From: Ardenticatenaceae bacterium
GTDB taxonomy: Bacteria; Chloroflexota; Anaerolineae; Promineifilales; Promineifilaceae
Length of the DNA stretch: 64,000 nucleotides
Assembly (NCBI GenBank): GCA_020634495.1
Contig: JACKBR010000022.1
Location: forward strand, 14,812 to 78,811
Reading direction: 5' to 3'
Part shown: positions 34,102-41,732 of the stretch, piece by piece
Layout: every line of letters starts with the position of its first letter
How positions within the stretch are numbered: position 1 is the stretch's first letter
Position numbers and translations under genes: made by a program
Notes under the pieces: model-generated
The model's database searches: none
The model's input: only the letters and a program-made list of their open reading frames with translations
Told to the model about the DNA's origin: nothing

Positions 34102-34509
34102 CGGTTGTTATCTCCATAAACAAAAAGCGGTACATCTGGCATTTTAACATGGGGCAGCAGGTTCGGGTATGGTTTCTCATCCAGAGGCTAGCCACCCCAC
34201 AAGGTTTGGTAAGAAACGGCCGTACCCGTTACCTGTGCGTGACATCCATCACTGTATAAAAGTGATATACCACCATCAAAAACGGCCGTGTCATCCAGTA
34301 AACTAGAGCAACATTTGGCAGACATCGGCAAGGAAAAAGGTTAACAGTTGCTTGCCAGCGTCTCCAAGAAGGCCCCAATTCTGTGAAACAGTTAAGGGCG
34401 ATCTATAAAAAATATCAAATAACTGTCCAATTAAACCCGATATCAGTATAATGAGACGCAGCTGAACGATGATCCAACACGCAAAAAAGCAATATTGGAC
34501 AAAAGAAAG
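34102..34509. other. Divergent intergenic region upstream of the ccm cluster
   Basis: About 400 nt with no supported gene. It contains two isolated ACGGCCGT octamers (near 34217 and 34283) and a TATAAT box at 34447-34452 that could serve the downstream DUF2007/ccm genes; no -35 is clear. The sequence becomes AT-rich from about 34380. Confidence 0.45.
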
Positions 34510-34830
34510 ATGAGTGACAAAAGCGAAACGGCCGTTTCCTTGCCTTCTGGCAAAAAAGGTAGCCAATACCACGAAGTTAAATGGGAAGTTGTGGCCCAAA
34601 TGCCGGGCCTGACACCTGCCACCATTGTAGCTGGCCGCCTAAAAGCAGAAGGGGTGCCCGTGCGCGTTTGGCAAGAAGGAGCCGGGCAGGCATTGGGTCT
34701 AACGGTTGGCTTGTTGGGCACTGGCTATGTGGCCGTGCCAGAAGAATATAAAGACCAGGCGCTGACAATTCTAGAAACAGACTATGAAGATGACGCAGCG
34801 GATTGGGACGACGAAGAAAGTGTGAACTAA
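34510..34830 (+). CDS. DUF2007-like small protein
   Basis: A 106-residue soluble protein. EVVAQMPGLTPATIVAGRLK, AEGVPVRVWQEG and TGYVAVPEEYKDQALTILET follow the DUF2007 pattern (a small alpha-beta fold, sometimes called putative signal-transducing protein). The tail is acidic. ATG 34510 has AAGAAAG just upstream; the in-frame TTG at 34495 is less likely. It is 38 nt before ccmE and may be co-transcribed, but no functional link to cytochrome maturation is known. Confidence 0.68.
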   Translation: MSDKSETAVSLPSGKKGSQYHEVKWEVVAQMPGLTPATIVAGRLKAEGVPVRVWQEGAGQALGLTVGLLGTGYVAVPEEYKDQALTILETDYEDDAADWDDEESVN

Positions 34831-34868
34831 AACGATTCAGAAAATCCTGAACGAAGGAGCATCAAGAT

Positions 34869-35381
34869 ATGGCAGATACAACATGGACAAACACAGGCGA
34901 AGAGGCTCTTTTTCCCGCCAAAAATAACCGGATGAAGTTTGTAATAGGCGGTGTCTTGTTGGTAGCCGCTATTGCGTATCTGGTTGTTAACGCAATGAGT
35001 GGCAATACCCAACTGTATAAAACGGTTAATGAATTTTATGCCGAGCAGGATCGGCTGGTGGGGCGCGATTTGCGGGTCGCCGGGTTTGTGTTGGGCGATA
35101 CCATTGAATTTACGCAAATTGATGCTTCCACATCACGCCTGGAGTTTGATATTGTGGATGACGTGAATAATCCCAGCCAGCGGCTGCACGTGATTGCCAT
35201 GAATGAGCCTAAACCAGACCTGCTGCAACATGAAGCACAGGCTTTGGTGGAAGGCAGCGCGAATGAAAATGGCGAATTTATCTCGAACCCTGGTGGATTG
35301 TTGCTAAAGTGCCCCACTCGTTACGAAGAGTTGGATCCGGCTGACCACCCGGACAACGTTGAAAGAAGTGCGAATAATTAG
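34869..35381 (+). CDS. ccmE: Cytochrome c maturation haem chaperone CcmE, CxxxY variant
   Basis: A 170-residue CcmE. One N-terminal membrane anchor (FVIGGVLLVAAIAYLVVN) is followed by the OB-fold domain (LRVAGFVLGDTIEF, LEFDIVDD, HVIAMNEPKPDLLQHEAQAL VEG region). The covalent haem ligand is Cys rather than His: the motif reads LLKCPTRYEE, the CxxxY form known from archaea and Desulfovibrio. Haem is carried outside the membrane to CcmF. AAGGAG is 9 nt upstream. The remaining ccm genes follow; ccmA, ccmB and ccmC are not in the window. Confidence 0.92.
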   Translation: MADTTWTNTGEEALFPAKNNRMKFVIGGVLLVAAIAYLVVNAMSGNTQLYKTVNEFYAEQDRLVGRDLRVAGFVLGDTIEFTQIDASTSRLEFDIVDDVNNPSQRLHVIAMNEPKPDLLQHEAQALVEGSANENGEFISNPGGLLLKCPTRYEELDPADHPDNVERSANN

Positions 35382-35402
35382 CTGATTAAGCCAGATTGAT
35401 CT

Positions 35403-35434
35403 GCCAGACGTTCCCGACGTCTGGCTTTGTTTTG
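35403..35434 (+). terminator. Terminator-like hairpin between ccmE and ccmF
   Basis: GCCAGACGT (35403-35411) pairs with ACGTCTGGC (35417-35425) around a 5-nt loop; TTTGTTTTGTTG follows. It may attenuate the ccm operon after ccmE. Confidence 0.65.
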
Positions 35435-35481
35435 TTGTTTTCTGGCTGGCCATTGGCTGGTTCAGATTGAGGAAGAGATAG

Positions 35482-37479
35482 ATGATCCCTGATTTAGGTT
35501 ATATTGCGTTACTTTTGGCGTTGGCAGCGGCCGTTTTCTCGGCGGTGGCTGCTTATTACGGCCGTCACACCAACCAACCCCGCTGGGTAGAAAGCGCCCG
35601 CAACGCGACCATCGCCACCTTTCCCCTTATTACCATCGCCTGCTTGCTCATGATTTACTCACTGCTAACCAGCGACTTCTCCGTGGAGTATGTTTGGCGC
35701 GTGAGCAGCATCGAAATGCCCACCTACTTAAAGGTGACGGCGCTGTGGGGTGGACAGGCTGGTTCGCTGTTATTCTGGAACTTTTTGCTGTCGATATTTA
35801 CGGCCGCTTCCATGGCCCGCAACTGGAGCAAACAGCGCGAACTGATGCCCTATGCCCTCATGGTGGCCAGCTTTACCCAGATTTTTTTCATTGCCATCTC
35901 CCTTTTTGTCGAAAATCCTTTTGCCCGCCTGACATCAATTCCGGCTGATGGCAATGGTCTGAACCCACTGCTGCGCCACCCGGGCATGATCATTCACCCG
36001 CCCATGCTGTACCTGGGCTTTGTTGGCTTTACCATTCCTTACGCCTTTGCCATGTCTGCCCTTATTTCTGGCAAACTTGATGATGTTTGGATCAAGATTA
36101 CCCGTCGCTGGACGTTAGTGGCCTGGCTCTTCTTAAGCTTAGGGCTCATTTTAGGCGGCCGTTGGGCCTATGATGTTCTAGGCTGGGGCGGTTACTGGGC
36201 CTGGGACCCGGTGGAAAACGCTTCCTTTATGCCCTGGCTGGCCGGGACAGCCTTCTTGCACTCAGTGATGATTCAAGAAAAGCGCAACATGTTTAAGATG
36301 TGGAATATCTTCCTCATCTTGCTGACATACTGTCTGGTCATCTATGGCACATTTATTGTGCGTAGTGGCGTCATTTCTTCCGTGCATTCCTTTGCCCAAT
36401 CTGCCATTGGGCCGCTGTTTTTTGGCTTTATCGCCATTATGTTTGTCTTTTCAGCTTTTTGGATGCTGAAACGGCGCGAGGCGCTGCGCTCTGAAAATAG
36501 GCTCAGCTCATTGCTCTCGCGTGAAGCGGCCTTTCTGTACAATAATTTTTTGATCTTGGCCATTCTGTTGGTTGTGTTCTTATTTACCAACTACCCAATT
36601 TTTTCTGAGCTTGTCACTGGGGAAAAAGGGTTTGTAGGCCCGCCAGTCTATGAGCAGGCGTTGGGGCCGCTTTTTTTGCTGCTGGTATTGCTAATGGGCG
36701 TTGCTCCGCTAACGATGTGGTATCGCTCCAGCATTGAACGAATTGGCATGTCGCTGCGCTGGCCAGCGTTGGCTGCTTTCATATTTATTGGGGCCGTATA
36801 TTTTGCTTTGAACATTCATGGCTGGGGTGCGCTGCTTGGTCTGTGGGTTGTTTTCTTTTCGCTGGTTTTAACCTTGCTAGAGTTCTGGAAGGGGACGCGG
36901 GCGCGAATGAAGCGGGGCGAAAATGCCGTCCAGGCATTTTCTAACTTGATGGCCCGTAACCGGCGTCGCTATGGTGGCTATTGGATTCACCTGGGCGTGA
37001 TTGTGATGGCCTTTGGCATCATCGGCGTGGAGATTTTTCAGGAGCAGACGCAAATTCGGTTGACGGTGGGAGAAACGGCCGTTCTGGGCAGGTACGAGAT
37101 GACTTTTCTAGGCGCTACCCGCTATCCTGGCCCGGATGATTTGCTGATTACCGAAGCAACAGTAGATGTGTATGACGACGGGACTTACGTGGGCCAGTTG
37201 ACTCCGCGGTCTGAGCTGTACACCCGTACCCAACAACCCATGACCATTCCCGATGCACGCTCCACCATCGCTGAAGACTTTTATGTGATTATGGTGAATT
37301 GGGAGCCTACCTCTGCGGATCAGGCGACTTTTCGTATTTATTTGAATCCGTTGATTAATTGGGTGTGGGCTGGTGGTTTTGTCTTCTTCTTTGGCACGCT
37401 CATTGCTGGCTGGCCAGATGCTAAAGCAGACCGGATGCTGGTAAAACGGCCGCGTACGGCCGTTGTGCCAACGGATTGA
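35482..37479 (+). CDS. ccmF: Cytochrome c haem lyase CcmF
   Basis: A 665-residue polytopic protein of the CcmF/NrfE family. The WWD haem-handling domain is intact: GGRWAYDVLGWGGYWAWDPV then ENASFMPWLAGTAFLHSVM at ~225-265. Conserved His residues flank it (HPGMIIHPPMLYLGF, IISSVHSFAQ). About 14 membrane helices are followed by an exterior C-terminal domain (~530-625) and a last helix. It ligates haem from CcmE to apocytochrome c. Together with ccmH and a CcmG-like thioredoxin it forms the ligation module. Confidence 0.95.
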   Translation: MIPDLGYIALLLALAAAVFSAVAAYYGRHTNQPRWVESARNATIATFPLITIACLLMIYSLLTSDFSVEYVWRVSSIEMPTYLKVTALWGGQAGSLLFWNFLLSIFTAASMARNWSKQRELMPYALMVASFTQIFFIAISLFVENPFARLTSIPADGNGLNPLLRHPGMIIHPPMLYLGFVGFTIPYAFAMSALISGKLDDVWIKITRRWTLVAWLFLSLGLILGGRWAYDVLGWGGYWAWDPVENASFMPWLAGTAFLHSVMIQEKRNMFKMWNIFLILLTYCLVIYGTFIVRSGVISSVHSFAQSAIGPLFFGFIAIMFVFSAFWMLKRREALRSENRLSSLLSREAAFLYNNFLILAILLVVFLFTNYPIFSELVTGEKGFVGPPVYEQALGPLFLLLVLLMGVAPLTMWYRSSIERIGMSLRWPALAAFIFIGAVYFALNIHGWGALLGLWVVFFSLVLTLLEFWKGTRARMKRGENAVQAFSNLMARNRRRYGGYWIHLGVIVMAFGIIGVEIFQEQTQIRLTVGETAVLGRYEMTFLGATRYPGPDDLLITEATVDVYDDGTYVGQLTPRSELYTRTQQPMTIPDARSTIAEDFYVIMVNWEPTSADQATFRIYLNPLINWVWAGGFVFFFGTLIAGWPDAKADRMLVKRPRTAVVPTD

Positions 37480-37505
37480 TTTAGGAAGAAGCGATTAAAA
37501 CGTAT

Positions 37506-37612
37506 TAAGTGTTTGTCGGTTTGTTTCTTAATAAAAATTCAACTATACAAACCGGCAAACCTCGCGGTGTCGCGGAGTTCCGTTTTTTTAGATTTTGTCC
37601 GCGACACACTTA
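37506..37612 (+). repeat. 105-bp structured repeat, copy 1 (three-way junction)
   Basis: Outer stem TAAGT (37506-37510) with ACTTA (37608-37612). Hairpin 1 is GTTTGTCGGTTTGT (37511-37524) with ACAAACCGGCAAAC (37547-37560), including one G-U pair. Hairpin 2 is GTGTCGCGGA with TCCGCGACAC (37598-37607). The copy at 61057-61166 is about 85-90% identical by eye and keeps every stem. It lies between ccmF and ccmH. Confidence 0.8.
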
Positions 37613-37656
37613 TCACTCTTCTGGTTTTAGAAGAGGATTAATTAGATGAGGTTGCC

Positions 37657-38184
37657 TTGTTTAAGTTTTTAGGAATGAAGCATTTTGGGGGAACGGCCGT
37701 TTTCCTGCTGTTGGGTTTCTTGTTGGTTGCAACACCCGCATTGGCGCAAGATGAGGTTGTGACTGATGATGAGGTCAATGCGGTGGCCAAAGACCTGTTT
37801 TGCCCTGTGTGCGAGAGCACGCCGCTGGATGTGTGCCCCACCCAGGCTTGCGCCGACTGGCGCGAACTGATTCGGGAGCAGCTTGCGGCAGGCAGCACGC
37901 CAGAAGAAGTGCAGGCATATTTTGCCCGACAGTACGGCGATGGCGTATTGGCCAATCCGCCCAAAAGTGGCTTTAATTTAATTTTATGGCTGCTGCCAGT
38001 GGTGGCTGTGGTGTTAGGCGGTCTGTTTTTTACCCGCTACATGCGCAGCTTACGCGCCTCAGCGGCTGGGGTTGACGAAACGTTAGCAGAAGAGATGGAA
38101 ACGGCCGTTGGCCCGCCAAATTCTCAGCCCGTTTCAGAAGATGATTACAAAGCAAAACTAGAAGAAGAATTACGCAACAGGTAA
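37657..38184 (+). CDS. ccmH: Cytochrome c maturation protein CcmH
   Basis: A 175-residue CcmH. A signal peptide (FLLLGFLLVATPALAQ) precedes the redox domain with LFCPVCES, the CPVC of the family, then an additional Cys pair (DVCPTQACADW) not usual in CcmH. The three-helix domain continues with IREQLAAGSTPEEVQAYFAR and YGDGVLANPP, and a C-terminal membrane helix (LILWLLPVVAVVLGGLFF) with a short cytoplasmic tail. It reduces apocytochrome thiols for haem attachment. TTG 37657 is chosen because GAGG lies 5 nt upstream; ATG 37675 is the alternative. Confidence 0.92.
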   Translation: MFKFLGMKHFGGTAVFLLLGFLLVATPALAQDEVVTDDEVNAVAKDLFCPVCESTPLDVCPTQACADWRELIREQLAAGSTPEEVQAYFARQYGDGVLANPPKSGFNLILWLLPVVAVVLGGLFFTRYMRSLRASAAGVDETLAEEMETAVGPPNSQPVSEDDYKAKLEEELRNR

Positions 38185-38189
38185 AAATC

Positions 38190-38771
38190 ATGAGTGATAT
38201 TGCAAATGTTATTGAGCAGCCACAAAAATCTTCGCGTAGCCCAATCAGCATTATTGTGTGGGTAGTCGTTCTTGGCTTGCTGGCCGTGTTGGGCTGGGGA
38301 CTTGTGCAAAGTACCGCGCCTCGCCCAGAAGTAGGCCAGCTAGCGCCTAAATTCGACCTGGAGTTTTTTGAAGGGTATGAGTGGAATGGCAAAACGGCCG
38401 CTTCGCTAGACGACATGAATGGCCAAATAGTGGTTATGAACTTTTGGGCTTCATGGTGTGTGGAGTGCCGGTTGGAGACAGACGACTTGGAGGCTGCCTG
38501 GCAAAAATATGCAGACCAGGGCGTTGTTTTTGTGGGGGTTGCCTATGCCGATGTAGAGCCTAATTCCATTGCCTACATGGAAGAGTTTGACGTAACCTTC
38601 CCTCATGCTCCAGACTTAGGCACGCGCATTTCTAACGATTACGAAATTACGGGCGTTCCAGAAACATTTATCATTGACCAAAATGGCGAAATTGCTTACG
38701 TGCAAATTGGCCCTATCAGTGGCCAGGCGCTGGATCAAGTCATTGGTCAGCTTTTGGCAGACGGAGGATGA
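38190..38771 (+). CDS. TlpA/CcmG-like membrane-anchored thioredoxin
   Basis: A 193-residue thiol-disulphide oxidoreductase with one N-terminal anchor (SIIVWVVVLGLLAVLGWGLV). The thioredoxin domain has the active site NFWASWCVECRLE (CVEC) and the cis-Pro loop TGVPETFIIDQNGEI, which is CcmG/ResA-like. Position directly after ccmH (5-nt gap) supports a CcmG role: keeping CcmH or apocytochrome thiols reduced. A second, CVPC-type paralogue is at 57867-58436. Confidence 0.9.
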   Translation: MSDIANVIEQPQKSSRSPISIIVWVVVLGLLAVLGWGLVQSTAPRPEVGQLAPKFDLEFFEGYEWNGKTAASLDDMNGQIVVMNFWASWCVECRLETDDLEAAWQKYADQGVVFVGVAYADVEPNSIAYMEEFDVTFPHAPDLGTRISNDYEITGVPETFIIDQNGEIAYVQIGPISGQALDQVIGQLLADGG

Positions 38772-38776
38772 GCTGT

Positions 38777-38815
38777 TAGTAAAAAGTGATTTGTTATAGG
38801 CTCACTTTTCACTAA
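38777..38815 (+). repeat. AGTAAAAAGTGA hairpin repeat (short copy)
   Basis: TTAGTAAAAAGTGA (38777-38790) pairs with TCACTTTTCACTAA (38802-38815) with one mismatch. Same family as 10411-10478 and 25317-25381. Confidence 0.6.
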
Positions 38816-38843
38816 ATCCTCATAGCAGCATCAAAAACATATT

Positions 38844-39362
38844 ATGACGATTGGTACGATTTTATTAGGCGTGGCGCTTTTTGGGGTTGTGAGTTTATTT
38901 ATTGCTCGCCCCTTTTTGCGCCCGCAGGAACAAACGGCTGCGCTGACGCAGCGGCAGCTGTTATTGGAAGAGAAGGAAGCGCTGTTGGATCAACTTCAGG
39001 CGCTCGATTTTGACCACGATACGGGTAAAATCCCGACGCTAGTTCACGAACGGCAGCGGGCGAGTTTGGTTGAACAGGCAACGGCCGTTTTGCAGGCCCT
39101 TGACGCTTCCGAAGAAGAGACCCTGGCTGTTGTTGGGCAAGACGACTATGACGTTGATGTGGACATTGAAATTGAAGCGGCCGTTACCCGTTTGCGGCAG
39201 CAGCGCAGCAAGCAAACAGCTGCCCCAGCCGCCGCAGCCACACCAGCAAACGGCCGTGCCCGCTTTTGTCCGCAATGTGGCACCCCAACAGACCCTGGCG
39301 ACAGATTCTGCGCCAATTGTGGCCATAATCTGACCCTTAAAACATCAACAAAAACCGCGTGA
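38844..39362 (+). CDS. CcmI-like membrane protein with C-terminal zinc ribbon
   Basis: A 172-residue protein. A single N-terminal helix (ILLGVALFGVVSLFIARPFL) is followed by a cytoplasmic coiled coil with LLEEKEALLDQLQALDFDHD TGKI and RQRASLVEQATAVLQAL, the pattern of short CcmI-like proteins in Chloroflexota. After an Ala-rich linker the C-terminus is a zinc ribbon (FCPQCGTPTDPGDRFCANCG). Its location between the CcmG-like and cytochrome genes supports a role in cytochrome assembly, possibly at the membrane-cytoplasm face. Confidence 0.75.
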   Translation: MTIGTILLGVALFGVVSLFIARPFLRPQEQTAALTQRQLLLEEKEALLDQLQALDFDHDTGKIPTLVHERQRASLVEQATAVLQALDASEEETLAVVGQDDYDVDVDIEIEAAVTRLRQQRSKQTAAPAAAATPANGRARFCPQCGTPTDPGDRFCANCGHNLTLKTSTKTA

Positions 39363-39368
39363 GTTAAG

Positions 39369-41204
39369 ATGATAAAAAATAGATTTTTTGGTTCAGCAAA
39401 ACTGCGTTTGCTGGCAGTTTTAGCTGCTTTTACCCTGGCCATAGCTGGCTTGTTGTTTAAGAATGTTTCGCCAATGGTGGCCCAAGATTTGCCCCTGCCC
39501 ATTGCCCCGCCCGATGCTGCTGCCGGTTTAGAAATTTACAACGAACGCTGTATTGTGTGTCATGGCGAGATGGGCGATGGGCAAGGCACACAGGCGCTTC
39601 AGGCCGGATTAGAGCCAGCCGCCCTGGCTGACCCGGCTTATCGCGTAACGGCCGTTCCCGCCACCATGTACGATATCATTAGCAATGGCAATATTTCTGC
39701 GGGAATGCCTCCCTTTGGTGAAGCCAGCAGTAATCCCCTAAACGAAGCCGACATCTGGAACCTCATTGCCCTGGCCTACAGCTATAGCACCCGGCCAAGC
39801 GACATTGCCGCTGGTGAAGCGTTGGCCACTGAGTTAGAAGCCGACACTGGCAGTTGGCCAGAGCTGGAATATTGGTTTAGCCGCAGCAGCGAAACGATTC
39901 TGGCCGACCTGGAGCGGGATGATATTTTTGGGGTGGATGTTAGTGCATTGAGTGAAGAAGAGAAGCTGTCGTTGATTGATTACGGCCGTTCCCTGCACTA
40001 CACCTACACAGACCCATTAGCCGCCTTTGCCCCGGTGGAACTGGCTACCATTCGCGGCACGGTGATCAACGGCACCACCAATGAAGCCGTTACGGAGGGC
40101 GAGGTGCGCCTGCGGGCTTTTACGGTGCAGCTAGATGAGATGTACTCTGAAACAATTCCCATTGGCGAAGACGGCAGCTTTGTGTTTGAAGTAGAAAACG
40201 TCCCCACCGAGTGGGTCTTTTTGGCCGATGTGTCGTATGGCGACCTTACCTTTAACAGCAATGCTGCGCAGGTATCTAACGCCGAGCCAGAAGTGCAAAT
40301 GCCCCTGTTTGTCTTCGACACCACAGCTGACCCTTCGGTCATAACCGTCGATCGCCTGCACATGATTTTAACTTTTTCTGAAGGCCAACTGCTGGTTTCT
40401 GAACTGTATGTGTTTAGTAATGTGGAAACGGCCGTATTTGTAGGCGAAAGTGGTGATTTTAACGATGGCACCGTTCAGGTTGGCCTGCCAACTGGCGCAC
40501 AAAACATTAACTTTCAGCGCGGCTTTGGCACCTCGCTAGACAGCTTCATTCCGGCCACCGAATTTATCCAGACTGACACTGGCTGGGCCGATACGGTTCC
40601 GCTGCGGCCCGGTTCCGGCAGCCTCAATCTGCTGGTGAGCTACGATTTGCCCTATGAAGATGGCCTGCTGCTGGCCCATCCCCTGCCATATCCGGTTAGC
40701 AGCGCCAGCGCCATTATGGCTGATGCCGGTGTCACAATTTCCGACGAGAGTTGGATGTCGCAAGGGGCGCAGGCAACCACCAGCGGCTCCTTTGTAAGCT
40801 ACATTTATACGGGTTTAGCTGAGGAAGGGGCGCTGAGCCTGACGTTGGATGGGGAACCCACCCAGGTGGTAGATGCTCTGGGCAATGCGGTTCCTGTGCG
40901 CAACCAAACCACTGAATTGCTTGTGGGAGGGCTGGCGCTGGCCGGGATGTTGGCGGTAGGGTTCTTCCTGGTGCAGCGTTGGCGTACGACCCCGGCGCTT
41001 CAGGCGGATACGGCCGTTTTGCCCCAAATGTCTGCCCCCCAAACCCCGGCGAAAAGCGGCAAACGTCCCAATCGGGACAAAGCCGCGCTGCTGCAAGCCC
41101 TTGCCGACCTGGATGATGCTTACGACGCGGGTGAATTGGCTGAGGATGAGTATGAACAGCAGCGACAAGAATTGAAAAACCGGTTAACGGCCGTCTGGCA
41201 ATAA
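39369..41204 (+). CDS. Multidomain membrane cytochrome c protein
   Basis: A 611-residue exported protein. After a signal segment (LRLLAVLAAFTLAIAGLLF) comes a class I cytochrome c domain (~45-145) with haem motif CIVCH and a likely Met ligand in GMPPFGEASSN. The middle is an Ig/carboxypeptidase-regulatory-like beta region (~220-320), then a further beta domain to ~500. A membrane helix (LLVGGLALAGMLAVGFFLVQ) precedes a short cytoplasmic coiled-coil tail with DLDDAYDAGELAEDEYEQQR, resembling CcmI tails. It is the last gene of the ccm cluster and may be a client or part of the assembly line. Confidence 0.82.
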   Translation: MIKNRFFGSAKLRLLAVLAAFTLAIAGLLFKNVSPMVAQDLPLPIAPPDAAAGLEIYNERCIVCHGEMGDGQGTQALQAGLEPAALADPAYRVTAVPATMYDIISNGNISAGMPPFGEASSNPLNEADIWNLIALAYSYSTRPSDIAAGEALATELEADTGSWPELEYWFSRSSETILADLERDDIFGVDVSALSEEEKLSLIDYGRSLHYTYTDPLAAFAPVELATIRGTVINGTTNEAVTEGEVRLRAFTVQLDEMYSETIPIGEDGSFVFEVENVPTEWVFLADVSYGDLTFNSNAAQVSNAEPEVQMPLFVFDTTADPSVITVDRLHMILTFSEGQLLVSELYVFSNVETAVFVGESGDFNDGTVQVGLPTGAQNINFQRGFGTSLDSFIPATEFIQTDTGWADTVPLRPGSGSLNLLVSYDLPYEDGLLLAHPLPYPVSSASAIMADAGVTISDESWMSQGAQATTSGSFVSYIYTGLAEEGALSLTLDGEPTQVVDALGNAVPVRNQTTELLVGGLALAGMLAVGFFLVQRWRTTPALQADTAVLPQMSAPQTPAKSGKRPNRDKAALLQALADLDDAYDAGELAEDEYEQQRQELKNRLTAVWQ

Positions 41205-41220
41205 ATCAGGCAACAGCACC

Positions 41221-41276
41221 ATTTCCCCGGAAACTTTTAAACACTTTTGTGCGTCGGCACACAGTTTTCGGGGAAA
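41221..41276 (+). repeat. ATTTCCCCGGAAAC inverted repeat
   Basis: ATTTCCCCGGAAAC (41221-41234) pairs with GTTTTCGGGGAAAT (41265-41278 region) across ~30 nt. A related copy is at 19531-19586. Confidence 0.55.
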
Positions 41277-41288
41277 TTTAGGGAATCA

Positions 41289-41621
41289 ATGTACAAGTTT
41301 GTTACCATTTACCGCCGCGTAGATGATGAATCCGCGCTAGAACAATTTTTCAGCCAGACCCATTTGCCCTTGGCTGAACAACTGCCAGGGCTGCTGCATC
41401 GTGAAGTGAGTCGCGTCTCACACAAACCGGGCGGTGAATCTCGTTATCACCTCATGTTTGAGCTGTACTTTCAAAGCAAGACAAGCTTTGAAGCAGCTAT
41501 GGTCACCCCCATTGGCAAGCAGTTGGTTGAGGCGCTTATGCCCTGGGCCGAAGCTAAAATTATCACCTGGTTTTTTGCCGATTCCTTTAGAGAAGATATG
41601 GGGCAGGATTCAGCGGCATAA
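41289..41621 (+). CDS. EthD-like small protein
   Basis: A 110-residue protein with the dimeric alpha-beta barrel pattern of EthD: MYKFVTIYRRVDDESALEQF, then THLPLAEQLPGL, SRYHLMFELYFQSKTSFEAA and GKQLVEALMPWA. Members act in small-molecule degradation but no substrate can be named. ATG 41289 matches the family start; the longer upstream frame begins inside a hairpin repeat. An AACGGCCGTTTTT run follows the stop and may act as a weak terminator. Confidence 0.78.
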   Translation: MYKFVTIYRRVDDESALEQFFSQTHLPLAEQLPGLLHREVSRVSHKPGGESRYHLMFELYFQSKTSFEAAMVTPIGKQLVEALMPWAEAKIITWFFADSFREDMGQDSAA

Positions 41622-41677
41622 CGGCCGTTTTTCGTTACCTACCCTCCCCTTTCCAGATCGCGTACCAAGTCATCACC

Positions 41678-41686
41678 TGCTATAAT
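41678..41686 (+). promoter_or_regulatory. Extended -10 promoter (TGCTATAAT) of comM
   Basis: TGC-TATAAT (41678-41686) is identical to the extended -10 element before the radical SAM gene. The start near 41693 gives a 40-nt leader to ATG 41733. Confidence 0.55.
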
Positions 41687-41732
41687 TCGGACGTTCCCGT
41701 TTTGCAATGCTTGTCAAAAATAAGGATGTGCC

